Virus record (IMG/VR): IMGVR_UViG_3300025896_000032
Coordinates: 1 to 58,244 of that record
Reading direction: 5' to 3' (one strand)
DNA length: 58,244 bases
Source: a virus
The position numbers and the translations under genes are program-made. The first letter of the stretch is position 1. Every line of letters begins with the position of its first letter. This document shows, in pieces, positions 52,758 to 58,244 of the stretch. The notes below the pieces were generated by a model. That model did not search any database. It worked only from the letters and a program-made list of their open reading frames with translations, and was not told where the DNA came from.

Positions 52758-52886
52758 GTTGGGATTGAGCTATCGGGATTAACCATCGCCATTGCCCGAT
52801 CGGATAGTGCTAGCGATTGGGATTGAGATTGGGATTGGCGGATTGGATTGGGATTGGGATTGGCCAATTGGTGATTGGGATTGGCG
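52758..52886. repeat. GGATTG repeat cluster B
   Basis: Dense copies of GATTGGGATTGG, GGATTGGATTGG and GATTGAGATTGGG occur, thickest from 52814 to 52886. The cluster sits in a 490-base gap between two genes. On the minus strand it leads toward the terminator at 52585-52621. Confidence 0.7.
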
Positions 52887-52991
52887 AAAACTATTTCGTG
52901 ATTTCGCTATTTTGGGTGTTGCTATTATCCTCTAGGATATTGATGCTCCGGTTACGGCCAATTCCGGTCGCAACACAAACCAGACACACAC

Positions 52992-53171
52992 ATGAAACTC
53001 CCACCCACCCCACCAACCGAAATCCGCCTCACATCCACGGGACCAATCGCATGCTACGACGGCATCTGGTACTCCGTTAACGGCACCCAGTATGAGGTCG
53101 CGGAAATCCGCTTTGCGATCCCCGCTTGGGACTTGGAGAAGTTCGGCGTGAAGAACGACGCCAAGGGCTGA
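52992..53171 (+). CDS. Small protein, 59 aa
   Basis: An ATG at 52992 opens a 59-codon frame (EIRLTSTGPIACYDGIWYSV, then AEIRFAIPAWDLEKF) ending in TGA at 53169-53171. It has the same leader sequence (ACAAACCAGACACACACATGAAA) as the next gene and its stop begins the first conserved hairpin element. Mixed beta-strand pattern; no family known. It is below common length cut-offs but well supported by its neighbours. Confidence 0.7.
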   Translation: MKLPPTPPTEIRLTSTGPIACYDGIWYSVNGTQYEVAEIRFAIPAWDLEKFGVKNDAKG

Positions 53172-53214
53172 CTCAACACCCAGCTGCCTCCGGGCGGCTG
53201 ACCTGTTCAGTTAA
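53169..53214 (+). ncRNA. Intercistronic hairpin element, copy 1
   Basis: The element begins at the TGA stop of the previous gene and reads TGACTCAACACC, hairpin CAGCTGCC-TCCG-GGCGGCTG, then ACCTGTTCAGTTAA. The flanks can pair over about nine of ten positions (TGACTCAACA with TGTTCAGTTA), enclosing the inner hairpin. Two further copies follow, with changes that keep the pairing. Confidence 0.75.
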
Positions 53215-53233
53215 CCACAAACCAGACACACAC

Positions 53234-53476
53234 ATGAAAAACGCCCGCCAGACCAACATTAAATTCATCACCCACATCATGAACCACTCCGCGCACGGCG
53301 CGTTGATGCAGGCCTTCATCTTGGAGGCTTGCGGCAAGTACAGCGCAAACGTTGTCGCCAACGAGCAGGCTCTCCGCGAGAGCATGAAGGATAGCTTTAT
53401 CACCCCGGACGCATGGGTGGGGTGCGCCAAGGAGCTCGCTGGCCTTCTGGATAAGAGGTTCACGCAAAGCAGCTGA
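53234..53476 (+). CDS. Small protein, 80 aa
   Basis: I use the ATG at 53234, directly after the leader AACCAGACACACACATG; the longer frame covers the hairpin element. The protein is helical and neutral (HIMNHSAHGALMQAFILEAC, EQALRESMKDSFITPDAW). Its stop TGA begins the second hairpin element. No family is recognised. Confidence 0.65.
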   Translation: MKNARQTNIKFITHIMNHSAHGALMQAFILEACGKYSANVVANEQALRESMKDSFITPDAWVGCAKELAGLLDKRFTQSS

Positions 53477-53523
53477 CTCAACACCCAGCCCCTCCTCACG
53501 GGGTGGCTGGCCTGTTCAGTTAA
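53474..53523 (+). ncRNA. Intercistronic hairpin element, copy 2
   Basis: It begins at the TGA stop and repeats TGACTCAACACC, then CCAGCCCCTCC-TCAC-GGGGTGGCTGG (ten of eleven pairs), then CCTGTTCAGTTAA. The arms differ from copy 1 at several places, but the pairs are kept. Confidence 0.75.
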
Positions 53524-53549
53524 CCCCAACCCCCAACCAAATCCACCAA

Positions 53550-53792
53550 ATGAAACCTGAATCAAAATCCGACCTTGGCCCGTTCCATGTTGAGTTCTCC
53601 AAGGGCGAAGAAATTCGCACCCATCAGACATTTTCGGACATTCCCAGCCAAGCGGCTTTCCCTTACGCGAAGGATCGCGCAATCCGCGCCGCCCATCGCT
53701 GGCTCCGCGAAACTCCCGGCGGCATGGTTCACATCACGCACCCTTCCGGCAACGTGAACACCATTGAACAGAATCCGCTGCGCGTTTCTTAA
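53550..53792 (+). CDS. Small protein, 80 aa
   Basis: A protein with a charged, beta-like N-terminus (FHVEFSKGEEIRTHQTFSDI) and a basic central helix (AKDRAIRAAHRWLRETPGG), ending in a short beta stretch. There is no known family. Its TAA stop starts the third hairpin element, the fixed order that ties these genes together. Confidence 0.65.
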   Translation: MKPESKSDLGPFHVEFSKGEEIRTHQTFSDIPSQAAFPYAKDRAIRAAHRWLRETPGGMVHITHPSGNVNTIEQNPLRVS

Positions 53793-53840
53793 TTCAACAC
53801 CCAGCTACTCCTTTAAGGGGTGGCTGGCTTGTTCAGTTAA
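53790..53840 (+). ncRNA. Intercistronic hairpin element, copy 3
   Basis: It begins at the TAA stop with TAATTCAACACC, then CCAGCTACTCC-TTTAA-GGGGTGGCTGG (eleven pairs including two G-U pairs), then CTTGTTCAGTTAA. Where the outer stem changes from TGACT to TAATT, pairing with AGTTA is kept as A-T and T-G pairs. Confidence 0.75.
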
Positions 53841-53862
53841 ACCCAAACGATAAATCAGACAC

Positions 53863-54279
53863 ATGATTACTAACCTAGACACGCTCACTGGCCCCGCCCC
53901 CCTGCTGCTCCAGTATTCCGGCCAATCCAACCCGCAAAATGCCTACGTCAAACTGACCGCCGACGGTCGCATCTGGTATTACACCAACGCCGAAATCGGG
54001 AATGGCGTGTCCTGTGACATTTTTCACCGGACCGCGCTGCGCTGGTCCATCCCCAATGACCTCACCCCTCGCGGGTACGAGCAGCTCCACGGCGACATCG
54101 AAGAGATGCTCCAAGAGGTTTACGCCGGCATGTCGGAGCGGTGGGACGGCAACAACTATGTGGGCCGGCTGACGGAGGAGGCTGCTAACGCTGGCCACGA
54201 GCTTGAGTTCTTTCTGCACGACGTCTGGTCCAATGACTATCAGCGCGACGAGGAGCACCTGATGGAGATCAGCCAATAG
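53863..54279 (+). CDS. Hypothetical protein, 138 aa
   Basis: The protein has a beta-rich N-terminal half (YVKLTADGRIWYYTNAEIG) and a long acidic helical C-terminal half (EEMLQEVYAGMSERWDGNNY, HELEFFLHDVWSNDYQRD). It is the last gene of the small plus-strand set and is followed by a strong terminator. No family is recognised. Confidence 0.65.
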   Translation: MITNLDTLTGPAPLLLQYSGQSNPQNAYVKLTADGRIWYYTNAEIGNGVSCDIFHRTALRWSIPNDLTPRGYEQLHGDIEEMLQEVYAGMSERWDGNNYVGRLTEEAANAGHELEFFLHDVWSNDYQRDEEHLMEISQ

Positions 54280-54294
54280 CCTTACGCGCTCCCG

Positions 54295-54334
54295 AGCCCC
54301 AGCTGGTCCGAATGGACTGGTTGGGGCTTTTTTG
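54295..54334 (+). terminator. Rho-independent terminator
   Basis: AGCCCCAGCTGGTCC pairs with GGACTGGTTGGGGCT around GAAT, followed by seven T. It closes the plus-strand unit that begins at 52992. Confidence 0.9.
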
Positions 54335-54390
54335 TGTCCACCCATCAAAGACAACTGAGCACCAGTGTTAAGCTGATCCAATAACAGTTA

Positions 54391-54742
54391 CCGGAGAGTT
54401 GATCGATCCGGCTCGTGGACACATTGCGAGCACAGCTCACCCCCAACAGGGGATGTAGCTGCGCTCGATTGAGTGGAGAGACTGATCGCTCCGGACTGTG
54501 GTATCGCTCGCATCTGAGGGTCGTGCTCGGGTAGGCCAATGTACACACGATGTTCCCTCGCTCACGGCCCCGCTAGGGGGCCTCCTTTTACGCTGGTGGG
54601 ATTTTAGGCGTTGCACGCTCCAGCTACCGATACTGCGCCGTCCGAGCCTTCAGGGGGCTGTGAGCGGGATCTCTTTCTCCGTAAGGGGGCTAACGGGTTA
54701 AAAGAAAAAACCCGGCTGGATGAGGACACATCCAATCGGGTT
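54391..54742 (+). ncRNA. Candidate structured non-coding RNA
   Basis: No convincing gene is present here on either strand. Several stems can form. CCGGA/TCCGG (54391-54411). A three-tier stem CGAGC, CAGCT, CCCC with GGGG, AGCTG, GCTCG (54427-54467). GGAG/CTCC (54475-54492), repeating the first stem's motif. A 12-base long-range pair GCTCACGGCCCC (54560-54571) with GGGGCTGTGAGC (54654-54665). The final hairpin 54709-54742 with a T-rich tail would end a plus-strand transcript. The strand and even transcription are unproven. Confidence 0.5.
54700..54742 (-). terminator. Minus-strand terminator, also closing the possible RNA
   Basis: AACCCGGCTGGATG (54709-54722) pairs with CATCCAATCGGGTT (54729-54742), and the minus strand then has a T-rich run (complement of 54700-54709). 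The plus side also has TTTCTCTTTC after it, so it may work in both directions. Confidence 0.7.
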
Positions 54743-54825
54743 TCTCTTTCTGGTGAAAGTGAGACTGGCTACGGCGTGTCCTCGCCCAACGAAGGGCACT
54801 ATGGAGCACAGACCATCACCCAGTC

Positions 54826-54879
54826 AAGCTAGAAAAACCCAACTGGATGATGACACATCCAATCGGGTTCCCCTAGCTT
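54826..54879. terminator. Extended second hairpin, related to the terminator at 54700
   Basis: AAGCTAG (54826-54832) pairs with CTAGCTT (54873-54879), enclosing AACCCAACTGGATG / CATCCAATCGGGTT (54836-54869). The inner hairpin is about 30 of 34 bases identical to the one at 54709-54742. It probably terminates minus-strand transcripts coming from 55035. Confidence 0.6.
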
Positions 54880-54896
54880 CTCTCAACGAAGATGGG

Positions 54897-55033
54897 TCCA
54901 TTGGATTGACCATTCGGATTGCCGTCAAGCATTGATATTGGGATTCGCATTGGATTGGGGATTGGGGATTGGCATTGGGGATTCGCCATTGGATTGGATT
55001 GGCATTGGTATTGGCGGATTGGCGGATTGGCGT
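54897..55033. repeat. GGATTG repeat cluster C
   Basis: The plus strand has about 15 copies of ATTGG/GGATTG in forms such as GGATTGGGGATTGG and GGCGGATTGG. It is directly downstream of the leftward operon's last gene (55035) and before the hairpin at 54826-54879. It is the third cluster of the same motif. Confidence 0.7.
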
Positions 55034-55034
55034 T

Positions 55035-55379
55035 TCAGCTAAATTGCTCCCCCTCCAATTCGTGAACACGGGCTTCGGCCTTACCCAATCGGTAGCGGAG
55101 CATGGCGACGGCTTCATCAGTGGATCCGCTTATCAGCCCCTCCACCCGGTGCTGTAGCTCTACCTTCTCCGCCTCTAATCGCCCTACATCCTCTAGGAGG
55201 GCCATGACATCGTTGGCTAGGGCCTTGGGAGTATTCATGGGCGCCGCCCCACCCAAGAGGGCCTCCAGTGCCGGGATCACACTGGGCTCCACCCATCGCT
55301 TCCACTGGACCTTGGTACTGGTCTTGGGGCGTCCACGGGGCTTCTGGGCTGTGGAATGGCGTAAGGGCTTAGCGGACAT
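55035..55379 (-). CDS. AT-hook/coiled-coil protein, 114 aa, last gene of the leftward operon
   Basis: The N-terminus has a basic AT-hook-like patch (QKPRGRPKTSTK), then a segment with WVEPSVIPALEALLGGAAP, and the C-terminal half is a leucine-rich coiled coil (LEAEKVELQHRVEGLISG). This suggests a DNA-binding dimer, possibly a regulator. It is followed by the GGATTG cluster and two minus-strand terminators. Confidence 0.6.
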   Translation of the reverse strand: MSAKPLRHSTAQKPRGRPKTSTKVQWKRWVEPSVIPALEALLGGAAPMNTPKALANDVMALLEDVGRLEAEKVELQHRVEGLISGSTDEAVAMLRYRLGKAEARVHELEGEQFS

Positions 55380-55427
55380 GGTAATAGCTGATCAATGTAT
55401 TGTTGGTACCAGTAATGGGGCTGTTTA

Positions 55428-55634
55428 TCAGTCTTCCGGTGGGTCTTGGGGCTTCCGGAACACGGCCATGCTCTCCAAACCCCAGCCAACAAACAGATCG
55501 TTCAGTTGCTGGAGTAACATATTGTTAACTGCCAGCACCAATTCCAGCAACAACATCACCAACATTACGCAAATGCCTACCAGCAAAGGCGCTATGATGG
55601 CTACGATACGCAAAATCCTTAGTAAAATGCTCAT
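55428..55634 (-). CDS. Small membrane protein, 68 aa
   Basis: I start at 55634 because it overlaps the previous stop (ATGA). A single long hydrophobic stretch (RIVAIIAPLLVGICVMLVML) runs into a polar amphipathic tail. It may be a membrane-anchored accessory protein of the early operon. Confidence 0.6.
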   Translation of the reverse strand: MSILLRILRIVAIIAPLLVGICVMLVMLLLELVLAVNNMLLQQLNDLFVGWGLESMAVFRKPQDPPED

Positions 55635-55984
55635 AAAATCCTCATCAATTGTGCAAAACGCACGAAAAAACCGTGCAAAATGCACGACCATTTCCGTTTG
55701 TCTGCTTTTGTTTTTGTAATTATGTTAACTCTTGTGCCTCCACGCATGTGCGTAATCGTCTCCGGTAACTCCTTAAGTGGCCCACTGCTATAGCTTAAGC
55801 ACTTTCCACTGCCTTCGGCTTGCTTTTGTTGCTCTAGCTCGTGGATCCGGTGCTCCAACGCCACTAGCCTCATGGCTAATGCGCTAGCCCACTGCTCCAC
55901 CCTCTCCCCCTCCTCTTCCTTCTCCTTACTTATAGCAACGGTTCTTTGTGGGCGATCCTGATGCCCTGTACGGTTCTTTTTCAT
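55631..55984 (-). CDS. Hypothetical protein, 117 aa, basic with coiled coil
   Basis: From the ATG at 55984: a basic N-terminus, a charged coiled coil (EGERVEQWASALAMRLVALE) and a basic C-terminus with aromatic residues. It overlaps the membrane protein gene by four bases. No family is recognised. Confidence 0.55.
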   Translation of the reverse strand: MKKNRTGHQDRPQRTVAISKEKEEEGERVEQWASALAMRLVALEHRIHELEQQKQAEGSGKCLSYSSGPLKELPETITHMRGGTRVNIITKTKADKRKWSCILHGFFVRFAQLMRIL

Positions 55985-56034
55985 GTGATGGCTATGGTTG
56001 GACCCGTTATGCCGTTCTTGGCCTTCTGGGTGGT

Positions 56035-56166
56035 CTAGAGCCGCCAATAGCCGTAGGCACCAAAGAGGATACCCATGCCGAGGAACGTGCTCAGGACGAT
56101 AATGGCGAAGCCAATAAGTACCCCAAGGTCGGTGTCGCCGAATGGCGGTTTATCGTTGGGGGTCAT
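56035..56166 (-). CDS. Single-span membrane protein, 43 aa
   Basis: An ATG at 56166 overlaps the stop of the upstream gene (ATGA). The 43-codon frame encodes a polar N-terminus (MTPNDKPPFGDTDLG) and a hydrophobic segment (VLIGFAIIVLSTFLGMGILF) with a short aromatic tail. It is too short for ordinary length cut-offs, but the coupled start and clear membrane span support it. Confidence 0.6.
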   Translation of the reverse strand: MTPNDKPPFGDTDLGVLIGFAIIVLSTFLGMGILFGAYGYWRL

Positions 56167-56639
56167 GGGGTGGTGGGGTCCGGGGTGTTCGGGGCGGTGC
56201 TGCGACCGTAGGCGATGGCATCAAGAACATCGTTTTTTCCCACCGGTTCGCAGTCCCGAAACAGTTGCCCAACCCACTCCGCATCCAACTCCTCCTGCGT
56301 CTGCTCCACCGGCAACGGCAGTCCTGCAAGGATGTCCCGTGGCCGCGCCCAATGTGTTGATCCCGAAGCGCAAATATCCGAGTTCCATTGGCCGGAAAAC
56401 GGCTCGATTCCGCAGTAAAGCCAAATAACCCTACCTTGATTTGACGCGTCCTCCCTCGTCGGCCTCTGGCTCACCGGCCTCCAAATCGACGCCTGCGGCG
56501 TCTTCGCGGGTGACTGCGCGGGGGCGTGGCGGGCGATGATGGCCCCCCTGTCGGTCATGCAATCAGATAGCTCTATTTCTCTTACGGCTTCCCGCATCCA
56601 CTGTTCAACTTTCGGTTCGGTGTTGTCGTGTGTGTTCAT
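56163..56639 (-). CDS. Hypothetical protein, 158 aa
   Basis: I use the ATG at 56639, where the overlap with the preceding small gene (ATGA) lies; the longer frame runs through other genes. The protein has a helical N-terminus (KVEQWMREAVREIELSDCMT), a Pro/Arg-rich linker and a mixed C-terminal half with Trp-rich WARPRDILAGLPLPVEQTQ. No family is recognised. Confidence 0.55.
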   Translation of the reverse strand: MNTHDNTEPKVEQWMREAVREIELSDCMTDRGAIIARHAPAQSPAKTPQASIWRPVSQRPTREDASNQGRVIWLYCGIEPFSGQWNSDICASGSTHWARPRDILAGLPLPVEQTQEELDAEWVGQLFRDCEPVGKNDVLDAIAYGRSTAPNTPDPTTP

Positions 56640-56809
56640 GGTGATGATGGGCGCCTGATGGCGGGGTGGGTCAAGAACTCGTAACGGAACTTGGCCAGCT
56701 CCGAGTTGAGGTAGAATAACCGTTCGTTCATCAGTTCTATCTGTGCTCTCAGGTCGGCAATTGTTATCGCCTGAACCTCGGTCGGCGTAAGATCGTAACG
56801 CCTGCTCAC
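56636..56809 (-). CDS. Small helical protein, 57 aa
   Basis: A GTG at 56809 overlaps the stop of the upstream gene (GTGA), and its TGA overlaps the next ATG. It encodes a helical coiled-coil-like peptide (LTPTEVQAITIADLRAQIEL, then MNERLFYLNSELAKFRYEF). It fills what would otherwise be a gap of 166 bases in an operon without gaps. Confidence 0.6.
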   Translation of the reverse strand: MSRRYDLTPTEVQAITIADLRAQIELMNERLFYLNSELAKFRYEFLTHPAIRRPSSP

Positions 56810-57087
56810 TTGGCACCCCCTTCACAAGCGGCGTGGTGGTCATACCATGCCTTGGTCTCATACTGGGCCTCACGGCGGGCGGCGCGGTTGCCGCTGCCAT
56901 TGCGATGCACCTCGTTATTGGCGAGGATGCCCAGCCGAGCGATTGACCTCTTGCTGCCGTAGATGGGGTCGAGCCACCCAAAGGCGGCGGCGATGCTGAC
57001 GAGGTGAACACGACCTTGGGCGTCGTACCTGAATGACTCGGGGACATTGCGGGTAGCTACCGCGAACTGAAAAGATAGGGGGATCAT
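56806..57087 (-). CDS. Hypothetical protein, 93 aa
   Basis: A protein with a beta-like N-terminus (LSFQFAVATRNVPESF), GRVHLVSIAAAFGWLDP, and a basic helical C-terminus. It might be a small DNA-binding protein but no family is recognised. Overlaps with both neighbours by four bases support it. Confidence 0.55.
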   Translation of the reverse strand: MIPLSFQFAVATRNVPESFRYDAQGRVHLVSIAAAFGWLDPIYGSKRSIARLGILANNEVHRNGSGNRAARREAQYETKAWYDHHAACEGGAK

Positions 57088-57338
57088 TGTGGGCGGGCTT
57101 TGGTGAGAACTTTTCTTACGCTCGTATGGGATCTGCCAATTGCCATGCCGATTTTGCAGTGGCTAAGGTTTTGATCACGCAGCTCCCAGATCTTGAGCTT
57201 TTCCTCGTTGGTGAGGAATGTTCCGGCGATCATGTCCTTGGCGTTTTTCGGCATCGGTTGATTTTTGCTAGCAGCCATGTGCGAATATTTATAGAGCATG
57301 TTTTCACATGCCGCCATTGTGTCCGATATCTCACTCAT
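57084..57338 (-). CDS. Helix-turn-helix protein, 84 aa
   Basis: I use the ATG at 57338. The C-terminal half has an HTH of the homeodomain/resolvase type (NEEKLKIWELRDQNLSHCKI followed by GMAIGRSHTSVRKVLTK), suggesting DNA binding. It is a candidate regulator of the early operon or of other phage genes. It overlaps the next small gene by eight bases. Confidence 0.65.
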   Translation of the reverse strand: MSEISDTMAACENMLYKYSHMAASKNQPMPKNAKDMIAGTFLTNEEKLKIWELRDQNLSHCKIGMAIGRSHTSVRKVLTKARPQ

Positions 57339-57507
57339 TGTGGGACCTCCGCTTGGCGGCGTCCAAGGCCAGCTTGAGCGATTGAATCTCCAAGCGCATC
57401 TCACGCATGCGTTCATTTTGATTGAGGTGGATTCTGAGCGTACTCTGGTACATCTCTTTCCAGTTTTGGGCGGGGTCGATGTCGACCATGGTAGGTTGTG
57501 TGCTCAT
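57331..57507 (-). CDS. Small helical protein, 58 aa
   Basis: From the ATG at 57507 the protein is mostly helical and charged (NWKEMYQSTLRIHLNQNERM, then REMRLEIQSLKLALDAAKRR). It is of unknown function, in the compact leftward operon, overlapping both neighbours. Confidence 0.55.
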   Translation of the reverse strand: MSTQPTMVDIDPAQNWKEMYQSTLRIHLNQNERMREMRLEIQSLKLALDAAKRRSHNE

Positions 57508-57839
57508 GTGGGAGGTAGTTTGTTGGAGGTTAATGCGTCGTTGCAAGTTTTTTCTTCGCCCTTAGGAACGGGACGGTTACCCGTCACGGCCCACTCGTAG
57601 CAGAGCAGGTAACCATGGGCATCAATGATGTTGTCGGACTTAGCCATGTGCATCTCCCGACTAAGCTTGATCAAGAGCATCATCAGCATGGCTTGAGGCG
57701 GCGTAATGTCCTTTTTCAGGATCGGGTGAAGGAGACCGGACCACATCTTGGCTACCTTGGCGTAGTCATCGGCAGGGTTGCCGTAGGTCTCGTTGCGGTC
57801 GTTCAGTACTAGCTTGGTCGCTTCGTCGGCGTAAGTCAT
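57504..57839 (-). CDS. DUF6378-like protein, 111 aa
   Basis: The sequence resembles the small phage family DUF6378: DRNETYGNPADDYAKVAKMW, ITPPQAMLMMLLIKLSREMH, DNIIDAHGYLLCYEWAV. It is related in general shape to MazG-like all-alpha proteins, but I see no confirmed metal signature. It lies in the same operon as the MazG-like gene. Confidence 0.7.
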   Translation of the reverse strand: MTYADEATKLVLNDRNETYGNPADDYAKVAKMWSGLLHPILKKDITPPQAMLMMLLIKLSREMHMAKSDNIIDAHGYLLCYEWAVTGNRPVPKGEEKTCNDALTSNKLPPT

Positions 57840-58192
57840 ACAGTGTCAAACTGGCTCTTGGATTTTTTGGATGCCTCCACAATTTTGGAGTCGTTAAATA
57901 AGCTGGGCAAAATAGGCGCCTTGGCGTCAGGAGAATAGATCGGCCCACTCATGCCCTCCACGCCCTCTGGCATGGCTTCGTGCTTTGGGATGTCGTATGG
58001 CACATACCCAGCCAGCACCTTTTGGCCGCCGTACTTGGCCTCCGACTCGGTGTAACCACTGTGGCACTCCACGACCTTGCAGCCACGGTACAGCCTCAGG
58101 GCGGTACCAATGGCGACTGCTGCGCTAAATGCCTCAACGGTGATGCGCCTGCCATCACTGAGGCCCATGCGGTATTTTCCGTAGGTGGCCAT
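57836..58192 (-). CDS. Hypothetical protein, 118 aa, complete copy
   Basis: This is the intact version of the gene cut at the left edge. The first 60 residues look globular (RRITVEAFSAAVAIGTALRL, YRGCKVVECHSGYTE), followed by a Pro-rich, mostly unstructured C-terminal half. It overlaps the DUF6378-like gene by four bases. No family is recognised. Confidence 0.6.
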   Translation of the reverse strand: MATYGKYRMGLSDGRRITVEAFSAAVAIGTALRLYRGCKVVECHSGYTESEAKYGGQKVLAGYVPYDIPKHEAMPEGVEGMSGPIYSPDAKAPILPSLFNDSKIVEASKKSKSQFDTV

Positions 58193-58244
58193 GTTAATAA
58201 CTGTTTTTACGGTTTTCTTTGGCGTCGTTCAGGGCATCCTGCTC
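58071..58244. repeat. Right copy of the terminal direct repeat
   Basis: It is the counterpart of bases 1-174, with transitions at the positions matching 127, 144 and 145. It includes the start of the gene at 58192 and the end of the next one, which shows the circular continuity. Confidence 0.85.
58194..58244 (-). CDS. Partial (3' end) duplicate of the gene at 124-453
   Basis: The last 16 codons and stop of the 109-residue protein are repeated here. One of the three base differences changes Asp to Asn near the C-terminus and two are silent. The gene is complete at the left end. Confidence 0.75.
   Translation of the reverse strand, partial: EQDALNDAKENRKNSY

Noticed and set aside
52670-52867. 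Minus-strand open frame starting in repeat cluster B
   Set aside because: Its beginning is just the repeat translated as Asn/Pro/Ser, and the remaining 40 codons have no supporting context.
54824-55117. Minus-strand open frame across repeat cluster C
   Set aside because: It is mostly translated repeats and hairpin, and it overlaps the well-supported gene at 55035-55379.
1-58244. tRNA genes, CRISPR arrays, integrase, repressor, phage RNA polymerase
   Set aside because: None was recognised by reading; the lack of an integrase is consistent with a lytic phage. A dedicated tRNA search was not possible.

Overview
This window looks like a complete tailed-bacteriophage genome in circular form. Bases 1-174 recur at 58071-58244 with three differences, which closes a unit of about 58,070 bp. 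The gene content is that of a podovirus: a two-gene terminase, a long portal, a scaffold, a major capsid protein, short-tail nozzle and adaptor proteins, large internal/ejection proteins and a tailspike. I recognise no integrase, repressor, CRISPR array, tRNA, RNA polymerase or DNA polymerase. The host cannot be named from the sequence. Almost no gene has a purine-rich Shine-Dalgarno site in front of its start. Many starts follow stop-start overlaps or A/C-rich leaders ending in ACACATG, which suggests a host lineage with Shine-Dalgarno-independent initiation (for example Bacteroidota or Verrucomicrobiota; inference only).

Layout. A divergent control region near 1001-1098 separates two early units. 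The rightward one (1099-6610) encodes a Dps-like protein, an SSB-like protein, a PD-(D/E)XK nuclease, a primase-helicase, a SWIM protein, a lytic transglycosylase and a RuvC-like resolvase, and ends at a strong hairpin. The leftward one runs 1000 to 124, through the coordinate origin, and on from 58192 down to 55035. It is a tightly overlapping set of small genes (MazG-like, DUF6378-like, HTH, membrane peptides). From 7498 to 14794, mostly leftward, lie a DEDD exonuclease, a holin-like pair, and a fibre module with a collagen-like fibre, a glycine-rich adhesin-like protein and an S74-type chaperone. The major capsid gene (15013-16269) stands alone on the plus strand with its own structured leader and terminator. 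From 18343 down to 30521 lie the ejection proteins, nozzle and neck; from 30527 to 35207 a second fibre cluster with four collagen-like proteins, one being a pectate-lyase-like tailspike. Three glycosyltransferases (35276-38497) sit between these fibres and the scaffold-portal-terminase block (38503-48334). A fourth glycosyltransferase and a methyltransferase sit beside the capsid gene.

The segment 48442-55034 is the accessory region. It holds HNH, DUF932 and GP88 proteins and several genes of only 26-100 residues. It also holds much non-coding structure: three clusters of GGATTG repeats, convergent terminators, a G-tract block, a possible structured RNA near 54391-54742, and three copies of an intercistronic hairpin whose stems are conserved by compensating changes.

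How it may work together. Host polymerases probably transcribe the genome and synthesise DNA, with phage primase-helicase, SSB, nuclease and resolvase handling replication and recombination. The most interesting hypothesis is that the collagen-like, threonine-rich fibres are glycosylated by the phage's own four glycosyltransferases and methyltransferase, in the way the GPT collagen region of Bacillus BclA is.
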